From Aphrocallistes beatrix (taxonomy: Eukaryota > Porifera > Hexactinellida > Sceptrulophora > Aphrocallistidae), in NCBI GenBank assembly GCA_963281255.1, contig OY725488.1, positions 8,591,524-8,655,523 on the forward strand: a DNA stretch of 64,000 nt, given 5' to 3'. Both the position numbers and the translations under genes were made by a program. Under the pieces are notes generated by a model. That model had not been told where the DNA came from. It saw only the letters and a program-made list of their open reading frames with translations, and did no database searches. Positions within the stretch are counted from its first letter, which is position 1. Every line of letters begins with the position of its first letter. Shown here one piece after another: positions 12,101 through 27,100 of this stretch.

Positions 12101-15100
12101 TTTAGATTTATGGTTTCCTGTCAGGTCTGGTTCGGCGACCGTCCCCATCCACCCACACTTAAACATATAATATAGTAACCCCAACTTAAGCGTTCTTTCC
12201 TCAGATTTAAAAAAATATAGACCGATATGTCAAAACGACTCGGAGCGAACACAACTAAGATTGAACTCATTTGTTGTTGATTTCTCCCCAGCCCGTTATG
12301 GCGTATCGCTGATATGCCTTCCTTTTAAAGGTATATACTAACTTCGATGAATCTGGGCATATTATAAAATAAATGTAGTCAGCTTCTAGGGGCAAAGCCC
12401 CTGGACCCCACTGGGGGGCTTACAGCGCACCCCAGATCCCCAGCTTGATACTGTGACACCCCCGTCAGAAATCCTGGGGAGAACCCTGATATGGTGTCGT
12501 TTTTAATAGAGGAGCTTAGAATATGGAAGCTACTGAGTCTGAAAATAATAAGAAACTTTCAGGAGCTAAGGCGGTTATCAGGGAAGCAATAGAAGGAGCT
12601 AGGGAACGATTGAGGGTAGCAAGCAATGAGATATGGATGAACCCAGAGACCTTGATGGAAGAAGTGAAGGCACACGCTGTCCTAACACATTTCCTGGAGA
12701 AAGAAGGTTTGGCAGTGGAGAAGTCATTCGTGCTGGAGACAGCTTTCAGAGCGACCTTCTCCACCCCGTCCAGTCAGAACGACCCGACTGCCATCAACGC
12801 GTGTGTGATCTGTGAGTATGACGCCTTGCCGAGTATAGGCCACGCATGCGGACACAACCTGATAGCAGAATCGGGTCTAGCTGCAGCGATAGGCATCAAA
12901 GTTGTCATGGAGAGTAACCCTGATCTCAAACTCAAGCTCACTGTCATGGGTAAGTTTCCACCTAACAGAATCATTCCAGGAAAATCGATTTTTAAACTCT
13001 TCACTTTATTTTTGGATCAAATTTTCAATTAAATTTGGGAATATTGGAATATCTTTGATTTTCATTTTATCTTCAAAGGTACTCCGGCAGAAGAAGGTGG
13101 TGGCGGAAAAATATATTTGATCAAAGCAGGAGCATTCAAAAATATTGACTTTGCAATGATGGTACATCCATTTCCTTTCAACGCTATCTACCCTAATGTC
13201 ATGAGTGTGGAGCGGTGGGAAGTTAAGTACAGAGGGAAAGCAGCACATGCAGCTGCCTTTCCCTGGGAAGGAGTCAATGCGCTGGACGCAGCAGTCAACG
13301 CATACACTGCTGTGTCACACATGCGACAGCAACTCAAACCTAGCTGGAGAGTTCATGGAATCATCACAGATGGCGGAGTGAAAGCGAATATTATTCCAGA
13401 ATCTTCTCAGCTCAGTTACATGCTACGTGCACCGACTGACAAACAACTAGAGGAACTAAAGGGGAAGGTGAGAGGATGTTTTGAGGTGAGTGTTAGAGAT
13501 TATACGTACGTGTATTTAATTAATATTAATGATTGCAATCTTTGATAGAAGTATCTAATATTTTATTCGGTCCCTAGGGGAACGCCTGCCCCGCCGTACA
13601 TCCGTCCTCGCGTTTTATATTAACTGTTTATGTAATGCACAAATGTACAATTGTACAATCCACACGTATTCTGCTAGGCAGCAGCACTCGCAACTGGTTG
13701 CACGATGGATATAGATACAAGTGGAGATTTGCCATATAGCAACATGAGGTCGAATTGTATGATGTCAGAGTTGTACAGAAAGAACGCGCAAGAGTTGGGA
13801 ATCAAGTATCAAGATCCAGAGTTCGACAAGGACAAGCCTTGCTTCTCTACAGATATGGGAAATGTGTCCTACCAAGTGCCTAGCATACATCCTACATATG
13901 CTATTAACACTGAGTTCCCCAACCATTGTAAAGGATTCACGGCTGCCGCCAATACAACAGAAGCACACGAGTCAACTCTCAAAGCAGCTATCTCCATGGC
14001 GGGCACAGCGATTGACATCGTATACACAAAGGGAATGCTGGAGAGAATGAAGCAGGAGTTTATGAATGCAGAAGATACTGCATAGAAAGCACTATGTGTA
14101 TAGTCGTGCATTAGATTGATTCGAGTTTTTAGAGTAGGAATTAGATTCGTATAGTGATATTTATGTTATCTAGTATAATACCAACCTCAATATAGCCAAC
14201 ATCTACTCCATCAGGGATAGTGATGTTAGACCTGGGAGTGCCTACATAGTCTCCCCCATCGCTAGCAATAGACAATCTGAGGGGTTCAGTGAGCTCGGTA
14301 CGTTTCTCGTGGTAGTTGAAGGCGCTAGCTGTGGAGGTAGTTTGTGAGCGGGTTACTCTATACAGGATGCATAGAGTGTCGGAGTGAGATAGGGAGTAGC
14401 AAGTGAATGAGGAGAGGCAGAGACGCGCACAGTCCACAAAGTGGTTAGAACTGGCACTGATGTCACTCCGCTGTAGCTCGTCTTGCGCTCCAGTCAGTAC
14501 CAGCGACTGAGAATCCGTGAAGTAGTCGCTCTCAGTGATGTTAGGGTTTGAGAAGGCAATCTCAAGGATGTTGAATTGAGTGGTGTAGTACGACACCTGT
14601 CAGAAGGAATAACAGGTAGCTACAGTGATATGTACTGAGTAACTGTACGGGAGTGAATAACCTGTAGATCTCCGAGACTTCCGAACTCCCGATCAAGTGA
14701 GATTCTCGCTACGTAGGATTCCTCTTCCTCATTCACCACGAACTGAGCGGAGGAGAAAGATACCACCCCGTGGGGGGCGTCGTTAGGGAGGATATTCACA
14801 ACAGCTGTGCTGGATTCTCCTGCTCGGGCCCCGCCTGTCACACTGGCAATCATCACCTCAACTGCCTCCAGACCTTCTGGGACTGTGTCTGGTGATATCT
14901 GGAGAAGATAGAGAGAGATTCAACACGGCTGGACTAATCCGGCAGTTTGATGGAGATATGGACCTGGATGGAGAAGGTCTTGGTCCGCTCTTGTGGCTGG
15001 TACAGCAGCTCCCCAGCAGTAGTTTCCACATCATCATCAGCGGATTCTCCCCCCGCAAGCATAGCCACCCAGGTGATACGCACCAGCCCCTCCGCCCCCT

Positions 15101-18100
15101 CGCGTCTCTCCAACACCAGGTCCACATTGAGAGGATTGAAAGGAGGTTCTTCTACGTTTATGACGCGACTGCCTGTTGCAAACTCGAATAGACCATGGAT
15201 GTCGTCATTTTCAGATATGGTTACTATGATTGAAGTGTTGGAAGAAGCTAGCCGAGCGCCACCTAAACGATCATCATAGACATTATAATAAGAAATGTTT
15301 TATTTTTGTTAAGTTGGGTTTAAGTTCTCACCACTTGGAGAAGTGAGAGTAACTGTAAAAGACTCATCGAATTCAGGATCGAAATCTTCTTCCACTCTGA
15401 GGGGTAGAGTCACCAAATCTGTCCCCTCTGTGAATGTCACCTGTCCATTGGCCGATGACAGGTCATTGAACGTGGCAGTGACAAGAGTGACTGTATACCT
15501 GACAGCTGTGATCCCAAACACCCCGGCACTCCTCTGCACATAGATGAAGTCGCCGGTAGGTTCTGAGACCGTGAGCTGAGTGGCTGTGAAGGAGAATACT
15601 CCTCTAGCGTCGTCATTTTCAGATATCGTCACCTCACTCCTGGATGCAGCCCCAGCATCAATCTGAAAATTGAAGATGGAGAAATAACACAATGTGCGTA
15701 CAACAATAATACCTTATAATACAATGTTCGGTTAGACCAAATATTATTTGGCAAATAGTTGATATTCGGTTGGGAACCGAATATCAGTATTCGTATTTGG
15801 TTGGAGTAACCGAATATTATATACAAGCGTAGCGAGGCTATCAAAAAAATTCCAAAGTCCCTATGGGTGCTAAGTATAGGTACTTTCGCAAATCTATTTC
15901 AAATTTGTAATTTAAAAAAAATCAATATAGGATCGAAAATATGATATTTGGAATCAACACTCTAAAAGCCTCAGGTCAACACTTGAAAGTCATTCACTAT
16001 ATTAAAAATTGTTTATTTTATGTAAATAAAAATTGTTTATTTTATGTATCTATTGTAAACGAAAAAAACAAAAATATATCATAAATTAATTCGAAAATGC
16101 GATATTCTGAAGCTTATAAAACCCATGTCAACTGTGGAAGCTAGCCTCCAGCCTATCTTTGGAATTTGTTTATTTGAAAATTTAGGAAGCACCCGAATAT
16201 TATCAGTATTCGTATACCTTAAAAGTTGAACTATACAAATGTACAGATAGCAATGCTATGAGGTAACTCAGCCTACCATGGGAGTCGGCATTCCAGGCTG
16301 AGGAGAAGACAACAGCTGGGCGCTCACAAGCAGCACATCGAATCTCTCGTCTGCTTCAGGCACGTCATCCTGCAGCACGGTTACCTCTATCGTCCGTGTG
16401 GTGACACCGCTGTTGAAGTTCACGTACCCGTTCTCTATCTGAACGTAGTCTAGGTTGGGAGCTGCCGGCTGCGTGGCAGTGGCAGAAGTGGAGAAGTTAA
16501 CACGGATGTCTCCGGAGGAACCGAACTGTCGGTTGATTGTAAGTGTAAAGGTCGAGCCTTCTTGCTCAGCTATGCTCCTCTGACCTTGTGGGAAGTTGAA
16601 CAGGCCATGCGGATAATCACTCGCCTAATAAAACATTTAGATATTGTTGATTATGAACCAAACATAATAGGAATATAAAACCCTTGGAAGTACAGTGAAG
16701 GTCGCTTATTATAAACCACCAGGGGACCAAAAAAATTCTTCACAATAGAAAGATTTCATATTTAACTTCTTAACTAATCCTATGTAAACGACAAAATTGG
16801 GACCAGAAGGTTAGTTCATAATAAATGAATGTTCATAGTAAGCGAGTCTGAGTGTATGTAGGTGTGATTTATATGCATACAATACATGCACGAATATAAA
16901 GTCTTGATTTTTATTTGCTTTTTTTGGAAATGATTGAGGAACTGAGAGGTGAGAATGGCTACGAACTTCACAATAAATAGTATAACTGATGATATAGCTG
17001 CATACAGATCAATTGGCTGGAATGTATTATCTCTACGTGTCATTCATCATCATCCGTCAACAACAACTAATATTGAGCAACCTTCAAACTAGTTATTGAA
17101 TAGAATGTTGTTACATCTGGAAGCTATTGTGTTTGATGTGTTGAAGCAGATCTCGAAAACTGTAAATGCCTGATGGACAGCAACAAATGATAGTGACTGA
17201 TGGATACAATTCAGTAATTAACATACCATATATTACTTTAAAATTCCCATGGTTTCAAATTTAAGCTCTTCTGACAGTTGACGTTGACAAAGCTTCAGAA
17301 CCCCAAAAAGATTAGATTCCAACATGTTCGATAAATAGTTGAACTATTTGCATAGTTTAACCATTCAAGTATTGATAGTATCGGAATTAAGGTCAGTCAG
17401 CACCATTCATTTCATGACTCTATCCGACCAAATAGTAATCCTATTTTCAACGGAACAACACGAATTTCCTTAAATATACTCGTACGTACCCAACACCAGT
17501 CTACACCGAGTGGGCATTGAACACAAATATACAAATTAAACCAAAAAATGTGGTTAAATTTCGCCAAAGGGCACAAAATTTGAAATTTTTCTTCACTCAC
17601 AGGACCTCCAAGAGCCCCTTTTGGGGATTTTGTTTACCTAACAGCCCGCTGCGTTTTGTGGAGTGCTTTTTTTGCAAAATTTCTAATTTGGATGTGGATT
17701 TGTGATTTTTTGGCAATTTTAAAAATGTTTGCTCATTGGAGAAATTTATCGTTATAAATGTTGATCTTCTCTATCTATGAAATTAATACTGATCGAGGAA
17801 TATAATGCTTATACTCAGGCTTAATCATTGGTGTGTTCGCAATTCGTCATAAATTCCAACCAGTCTATCAAACAGTTATTGGGATATACGGGGTGGGTGG
17901 TATTCTACTATCTGATGAGGAAGTATTCAAAACAATCCCTAGTTTAAATTCCAAGCTTATTATCTGATTCATGAGCGCATACCTGGATACTGATGGTAGC
18001 CTGTGTGTCACCAGATGAAGAGAGCCTGGCTCCACCTGCAACATTGAAGAGTTGCACCTGGAATACTTCGAGAAACTCTGATATCTCGTCCTGGACAATG

Positions 18101-21100
18101 TTGAACTGAATACTAGCACTGTCAACTGATTGAGCAAATGATATCGAGCCGTTATTCGGAGTGATATCAGTCGGCCCATTCGCCCCCTGTAGCATCCATT
18201 GTACCGTGACGTCACCGAGAAGTCCCCCGGTTCGTTGTAGGTTTAAATTGAGCGCCACATCCTCTTCACTCACCACTCTACTCAGAGACTCGGTTGTGAA
18301 GGACAGGACCCCGAATGCATCGTCGCTAGTTCCTATCGTGATGTTGATGGTGGACCCGATGCCGAGAGAGGGAGTGCCGGGACTCCCCGTAGGAGCGGAG
18401 AGGATCAATTGGAAGGACTCGGCTAATTCTGGTGTCGAGTCGTCGACCAGGGCTATATTAACAAACTGACTGCGCTGCCCTGAGCTGAATGTTACGGTGC
18501 CTACAGCGTTAATGTAATCTCTATCCGAGCTGATACCATCTGCGTCTAGACTGCTGGTAAAGTACTGCGCACTGATCTCACCAACTGTGCCCTGAGTAGA
18601 AAGAGATCGTGGTAAACATCAGAACTACTAACTGCTACAACATGATTGCTCTAATTACTGATAAGAAAGAAGCAAGAGCCAACAAGTCTAGCGAATGCTG
18701 CTTACTACTCACCTGTGCTCGAACCACTTGTAGAGATATGTTGACAGACTCTTCCAGCACGGTGAGGGTTGGTTGTTGAGTGGCTGCTGGTACGAATTGG
18801 CCATCTTGCACAGGAATGCCGCTTGTATCGAACTGCAGGAGTCCGTAAGGCGCATCGTTACCTTCTATTCTCAGACTCACACTCTGAGTGGGTCCCAGGT
18901 AGTGAGCGGAAGTGGGAGTGCTAGGGGTGGTACCGTCCTCGCTTGACAAACCTGAAACAACCGAGATAGCATCCTGATCGCATTACAGCATACGCATGCA
19001 GAATTCAGGATGGAACAACCTGTGAGGGAGACGATGTAGCTCTCAGCCAACTCGGGCACCTGGTCGTCCACGGGGGTGAGAACGAGGTCTGACACAGCAT
19101 CTCCCTCCGCGACCAGAAGCCGGCCAGAAGCGGGATCGAAGTCATTTCCGGCCAGAGTGGATCCGTCCGAGAGGTAGACCGCCCAGTGCGCGTAGACTCC
19201 TCCCAGCAGAGAGAACGTCCGGGAGATGGGGATGGAGGCGGTCTCTGCCTCGCTCGCTAAGCTCACCGGCTGGGAAGACTGAAATTCAAGTATTCCTGCA
19301 CAAAATACTAAATTAAACATCGTAATTATTAAAGTTGGATTAGGAAGAAGAAACAACAACCATTTCCGGTGTCACTAGCCAGGATGTTAAATCTGGAAGT
19401 TCCTTCAATCGGTCTGATTGTCCCTGGCCCCTTGATGTTCAGTACTCTCGAATACACTACCTCAGTGGCTTCTGGGATGTCATCCTCCTTAACACGGATC
19501 AAGGGGGTAGAGGTGTTAGTCTGTCCTATCGCGAAGCTGGCATACCCGGATAGGGGACTCACATCTTCAGCCGGCCGGTTTAGAGATATGCTGGATATCT
19601 GTTAAATACCATTAATAGATATACACACTACGGAGAATGGGACCTCTACCTCTCTATGAGTGGGGATGGGAACACCTTCAAGCGACAATAATACCTCACA
19701 GGATTAAAATAAACATCTATAAGAGGGGAATTCTAGAAATTCTGTTCGGTTTATCAAGAATTCCTAATTTCTTGGTATAATCAGTCGCTATTAAGATTTC
19801 TTAGAAGAAATTCTTCTGTTTACGATAATAAAAGTCCTAGGATTCCTGAAAAATCGTAATTCATAGAAAAACGAGCTGAGATAATGGCTGCTTCTATGAT
19901 TTAACATAATTACGCTTGGAATCACAGGAGAATGGGGATCAGCCTGTTCACTTATAGACTGCATATGCAATAGTATTGATGGGTGAGTAAACCTAATTAC
20001 CTGAGCGGTATTGAGAGGTGCATAGTAGACTCTCACATCTTGGAGAGCGACTCCAGACAGGGACGAGGTCCCTGCCCCAGTGGCCCCTACACTCAGCACC
20101 CCACTGCTGTCCTCCACTATCCCGCCTGATCCGACGCTACCTGTGCCCAGCTCCACCCCTCCGAAGTACAGCCTCACCGAAGGAGAAGGAAAAGTCTGGT
20201 GGACCACGGCCAGATGGGACCAAGCGTCATCGAATACATCTGTCGGCAGCTCTGCTTCAAAAGAGGAGCTACCAGCTGAAGTGAGCGCGTACTCGTACCG
20301 CAGGTAGCTGGTGGAGCTAGAAACGCGGATTCTAACACCGTAGTAGGTCAGAGAGGAGTCACTGCTCTGCTTAGCCATTACGTATCCAGCAGAGGAGGAA
20401 TTTGCTCTGAGAAAAGCGCTCAGAGTAAATCCTAGAGAGAGGTCGGCTGCAGTGGGTTGGTACTGAGTTGGCACGGTCAGGAGGGAGTTGGACCCACCGG
20501 AGAACAGGTACGCCGTGGTGCCGGTATCCGAACGGCTGGGGTATACAGACACTGCGGATCCCGGACTACCCAAGAAGATCAAGTCCGCCAGAGGAACATC
20601 TTCCAGTCCGGAAGCAGTCAGCTCCCAGAGCAGCTCAGCTCCGGCTAGCGTCCCCCCATACTGGGAGATGGTGAGGGTGCGCTCTCTCTCGGAAGGAGGG
20701 GCGCCTGGAGGGAGATCCTCTGGCACGAATACATCCTCAGATGACCAACCGTAGGCCCCGTACGGGTCGTCGTTCTCAGGCACAGTGAACGTGACGGTGA
20801 GATTCTCAGATGCGCACTCGGGACCAGGAATGAGGGGTGGGGACCCGAATATGGGACAAATGATCGAGATCTGGAATACGTCCTCCAGCTCTGGGATGTT
20901 GTCGGCAAGAACTTGGATGGAGAGGGAGGTGTTGGCACTCCCGTCCTGCATGAAGATCCCGTTGGTGAAGGAGAGGTCCCCTGGGCTGGGAGGCAGGCCT
21001 GGGTGGCCTACGCTTATCCCAATCACGTTAAACAGAATGGAGAGACGACCAAAACTGCCTCTGGTTCTCTGGATGAGTAGCTCTGTGCTCATCCCCTCCT

Positions 21101-24100
21101 CCGCACTCACAAGGAGGGAGCTGGGGTGGAAGGACACGATCCCGTTAGGGTCATCGTTAGGCGCGATGTAGACGGACACGTTGGAGGGGGTGTGAACCAC
21201 ACTGTCGCCGGTAGCCTCGTACAGCTCGAAGAAGAACCGCTCTTCAACCTCCGGGACGTCATCGTCAAGAATCGCAGTTGAAATGCTCATATCGCGCTGT
21301 CCCACCTCGAATATGATCAAGAAGTCCGTGTACGGACTGAAGTCCTCGCTCTCTTTAGCAGAATCTTCTCGAGTCCGAAGTTTGACGGTCGCTCTGTCTG
21401 CTGCCTGTCCGCCCCGAGTGATGGACACCTGTGCCATGGAGCCAGGAGACTCGTCCACGTCCAGAATGAGTCGAGTGAAAGTGATCGGGTCGTCATTAGC
21501 TAAGACTGACAGCTGCGCCTATCAGGAGGTACAGACGTGATTCAATGCATATATTTCTATTTATTATCGCTAGTCTGTGACACATAAATTATCAATTGTG
21601 CAATAGTAAATGCTGGGAATTAGCATCTTCTACAACGGACATAAGCTCGATTGTCCGTTCTTAGAGCTATTCAATTCTTCTAAGGACGGAGCTTTGTGCT
21701 CGTACCACTCACCTCAGATCGAGACTGCTCTATCATCGCGCCACCCACGGGGGAATGCAGCTCTATCGTGAACACCTCCACGCCCTCAGGAATGTCGTCA
21801 GGAATGACTGAGATTGCGATCAGAGCGTAACTCTGTCCTTCAGTATAACTCAGAGCACCGGAAGTAGGCGTGACGTCATAGCCAGCATCTGACTGGGCTA
21901 TTCTCCACTCAACACTGACATTACCAAATGTCCCTCGGTCTCTCATGACGCGGAATTCTGCCGTGTTGTATTGGGAGGGGTCGACAGCGGTGCTTTCAGA
22001 GATGGATTTAGCCAGCTCTTCGAATTGGAATAAACCGTAAGGATAATCGTTCTCGAGGATTGTAATCTGAGCTTGATAAGGTTTCTCCAGGATAGCATTA
22101 TCACTCACCTAACAACACACAAGATAATTGTGTATGTACGTCGTGATATACACTCAGGCACTCACCCCTATGATGGTAAGGTTGAAGCTCTCCTCCAGTT
22201 CTGGTATGGTGTCGTCAAAGGGGAGGAGCAGGAGTGTCTTACTCGCCTGGTTAAGACCAATCACCTCAAATCCGGACGCATAGAAGTCCTGCGGTCCGTT
22301 TGACGTGATTTCGTACTGCACAATCTCTTCAGTGAGAGAAGCCCCAGTCCTCACTAACGTTAGCATCACGGAGTTACTGATATTCTCACTGACAATGAAT
22401 GGCCCCACGGAGTCAGCAGATAGGCTGATTGTCCCCCCAGGGGTGTCGCTAGCTCGGATTGTGACGAAACTGGCAGAAGCGGCACCATTTATCTGTTGGT
22501 TCTGCTCGGCAGCAACAAGGAGGGACACGACGAATGTCTCTTCAACCTCAGGCATGGAGTCCGCTTTGATCAGAATCGAGAGGACAGAACTCGACTCCCC
22601 CTCAGGCAGCACCACCGTACCCACAAGGCTCTGTTCTAGGTCTGCAGCGGTGAACGTGTCCTCAGATGTAGCGGCTACAATCGCGTAGCTGATGGTCGCC
22701 TGTCCAGACGACCCGTCCCTCTCTATAGTCAGATTCACCTAGACGCAAGTATCGTATCAATGTAATTTATTGCTAGGGTAGAACACGATTCAGGATTCTC
22801 ATTTTAGTTATTCAAGAGCTGAGAATAGCATCACATGCCCTCCCAACGTATTAGGGATATCTCAGCTATACCAAGCTAGCAGCAGGCAGATTGCTCCAAC
22901 AAAGTATATATGTAAATTTATTACTTACTCTCGTTGGCTGACTTGAAGTACCCTCCTCTATAGAGACCCGCCTCGAAGCATCTGTGAAACCGATACGGCC
23001 GTTGATGGCATGCTCAGGAATGGATACGAGCAGTTTATCTCGCATCCCAATCGCTGGACTGGAGGGGGGTTCAACGAGAAGAGGAGTCAGTATGTCCGTA
23101 CGTATGATGCTGGCAGATTGGAGTGTTGCGTAGAATCTGCCCTGTGCTTCCAAGAATGCATTGTCAGCAATGGTTAGATTGATTATGGTATAGTCCCTCC
23201 CTTCCTATAATTAGATACAAATAATAAGAATGGATAAGATAGGCATTGAGATGTGCGTATCTATCTTGATAGCATTCACTGATACATTCATTACTGCTGC
23301 TTTAAGAAATATTCGAGTTATGCCCGTAACACTGTGAATGATTAGAACATTTGTACTTACGTGAATTACAGTGAGTCCAGGTGTAACCACGTAGTTCTGG
23401 ATCTGTGTATCAATGCCACTGCCGGCTGGCACGTAACTAACGTTGTAGTTGACCACGATGTTGAATTCTAAGCCTTTCCCCCTCACGAGACGCAGTGAGA
23501 GTGTTCGGGGATTTAGTGTTATTGTATGGCCTGTGTCATCCCATTCAAGCAGCCCATATGCAGAGTCGCTATCGCGGACTACGAAACTCTCGCTGAGCTG
23601 TGAAGAGGCGAGTCTGCCGATGTTAGAAGTTATGGCAGTGAGCGTGATAAGAAAAGGCTCTGCCGCTTCTGGAATTCCATCAGAAATGATGGGAACGAGC
23701 AGGTGAGCCTGCGATTCTCCATCTGCAATGGAACTAGTGCCAGGTGTAACGATATCATCACCAGCTTGAGATGTGTTTGAGAGACGATGAGAAACCTACA
23801 CATTTCAGCATTATAATTATGATAAAATCAGTTAGACATCGTTTAGACAAGTTCATTGCGATTGGAATGGTTCTTATCAGCTCCGCACAATTTGCGTGAG
23901 CTATGTAGATTACACTGAAAATAGCACAAAGTTGCAAAATAGATTTACCTAATGAATCAACTTAAAACTATCGACTTAATCGAAGAATCATGCAATTTTG
24001 TTGATTACTCACATTGCGCACTCTCATTACACTTCGACAACACTCAATCCGCCTGAGTATGTCCTATTGCAAAGTCTAGACTCACACACCATCGCCATGT

Positions 24101-27100
24101 ATTAACTCAAGATTTCATCTCAAGACACTTAAACAGTGACAACTTCAAGGCAATCCCCCGTGCACCCTTCCTAACGTTTAGTTCCCATGCCTCATCTGCT
24201 TTAGAACCTTAATCGGTTACAAAGCAAAAGTGCACACACCCCACTGCCTACGTGTTCTCGCCCCCAGCCATGCAGGATCTGTGTTGCCAATGTCTTAAAT
24301 TGGAACATATAAATTTATGAGGATGCATCGCATTGTGAAGGAGTCTAACTTCCTTTCTCAGCTTAGACTTCATGATCTACATGTGATAACATAGAGAATA
24401 GTCGAGTCATTCTTCATGAATTAAACAGATGTGCTCGATACTGCTCGCAGAATATAATTGAATGTCGAATAATAATAGTAATAATTGGACTAAAGATGGC
24501 TTGACCGATCGAGCAGAGACTTATATGGAGTGCAAATAGATCACAATACATATAAGATCAACTCCTTATAAGGAGTTGTTATCGCGGAAGTTGAAGACTG
24601 AATAATCGAAAACATAAATATAATTGTGATCAACATAAAATTCAGAGAAGTAGCCTGTGGAACAATGACCAACGAGAATTGCCCTGACCTTAATCGCACT
24701 CCTGTAAGAGACTCGCTCTTCTACGACTAACTGACTTATAGTAGAGCTTTTTTGGGAAGAAATGCCGATGAAGACACATCACAAATTAGTAGAGATAGAC
24801 ACAGATCAAAGTCTAGCCATAAATATTATGAGCAGATTGTGAAAACGGATAAGCGAATGCTCTGATGATCACACTGTTTGATTCCCTTACTCATAGATTT
24901 TCTGCCATAAAATGACCAAATTTAAGAAAGATGATCTCAATTTGAATTCAAGAAATGCTATCTTATTGGCAGATAATGAAGCAATACAAAAGAGTGCTTT
25001 AAATATAATTTTTAATTTAATTAATTAATTAATTATATCTGTGTGCATTGTAAATCAATATAGTAATGGTTAGATACTTACCTCCCAGTTTACAGTGACT
25101 ACCCCCACATTACTTTCCGTCCGGGTTATGACCAGCATAGCGTCGCCGCCTTCCATAGCTATGACGTCACTCGTGTCAGGGAGGCTTACAACTCCTCCTG
25201 CCCCGTCGTTACCGATTATAGTCAGGTTGACAATAGGTGTGAAGATGTGGATATCTGAACTAGGATTCCTTATGCGCAGCTGGAATGTCTCGTCATCTTC
25301 TGCCGTGGAGTCGTCAATTATGCGGATACTAATGGACTGTGTCGTGGTAGTCTGAAACGTTATTGAGGAACCTAGCAGGAGCAAATTCAAAACATTCATA
25401 TGAGACGACTAAGTTCAGTCAAAAGATAATGAGCTTAATCGAGCACACAGCAGCTACAATATTACGCTGACCGAGTTATTCAATAGTATACTACAGTAAA
25501 CCTCTCTATATTGAACACCTTCGGGACCTGAGTTTTGTTCACTATATCGAGGTGTTCACTATCGGAGGTTTCACTGTATATATCAATATACTTTTAATTA
25601 AAATTAAGTCAAATCATTGTTAAATATTGTTTGCAAGCACAGAATTATCACTGAATTAGAAAATTAGCAGGAAGAAGAGAATGGTTAGCATGAGAGAGCC
25701 ATCACTTAATTTCAAAAGCGTATCTAAGCTCTTCCAAGAAAGACACTAGTTTCAGGCAGCAGCAGAGACAGAAATATACCATATATAATTTCAAACTGAA
25801 AATACTTCTGATATCTCTGATTACAATGCCATAAGCAATAATCAGAAAAGATAAGTAGGATTCCATGATGAAACTAATCTAATTAAGGGAACTGAAGGAG
25901 AGAAGTAAGTGCAGATGGTACTCCAGACCTAGCAAACATTCAATCTGGAGATTATCAATGAGAATAGATGACAACACTTGCAATGGTCGTCCTAGGAGGA
26001 GGGCTTAATTATGACTGCAAGAGTTTAACTAATGCAGCTCGATTCAAATTAGTTTCACAATATACACCTGCGTATTCAATAGTTAGCTCACTCATATCAC
26101 TCTTAATCAAAACGAGATAGGAGAGAATGAGTATGGAAGAATACACGTACAGGCACAGACGAGTGTAATTATCTTGTAACGCTTTACAATTCCAATTGCC
26201 TGTAATATAATAGTACAACCTTACAGATGCATCGCTGTAACAGGTGCTGATCAGACTGGTTGAAATGTGATGAAACAAAGTGAATTGTCTCAAGTTCGAT
26301 ACTGATGTGTCAGACTGGATATAACTTAAAATACTAGTATGGCTGTAAGGCATCATTATTTGTAGAAATTTACTGCGTTTTAAGAAGCACCAACATTCGC
26401 TGTTTGAATTTCGGAATTCGTTCCAAGTGAAAATAGGAAGCATTTGTTTAATTAAATAAACGAAATAATTAATATTTCAGAGATAAAAAATTAAATTGAG
26501 AGTAATAGATATAAATTGGAATTGATTGAATTTCAGGAAAGGAACCGTTAAATATAGCTTAAATTTTAAAATGGTGTTTAGTAAGTAAAAATACAGATAC
26601 AGGATCAGGACTAATAATATCCGACCTTTGAAGTATGTTGAAATGAGCTAACAATGTACAGAACTAGAGCATCCAAATAGTATAAATACGAGCAGTTCAG
26701 TTAAGTTAATAGAAATTATAAACGCTAATAACAAATATTTGTTAGTTGACAAACATATGGAGCCACAGGAAAGAACACGACTAAACATCCGCCATACTAA
26801 ATATGGACTCAAACAAAACACACCCAGGAGTAGAGGGGTGCTGCGAGCTGCGAAGAAGAGACAGTTTAGAGAGGCGTATCAATCCCTAAAAGACGTATTA
26901 GGCGTATCACAAGAAGAACCCTACTTATCCAAGATAGATATCCTCTATCTAGCAATGGACAGAATAAGACAACTCAATCTCTGCCTACTGCTCTCTGCAT
27001 TAAATAGCCCGTTGATGCTAGAGGAATTCGGCTCCGGATGAACAAACACGAGATTGGATTTTATCGTCGCCCCAACAAGATTGATTTCACATGACAGTCA

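Noticed and set aside
17868..18215. 115-codon minus frame overlapping ADGRV1 exon 14
   Set aside because: Out of frame with the Calx-beta reading, which continues through proper splice sites.
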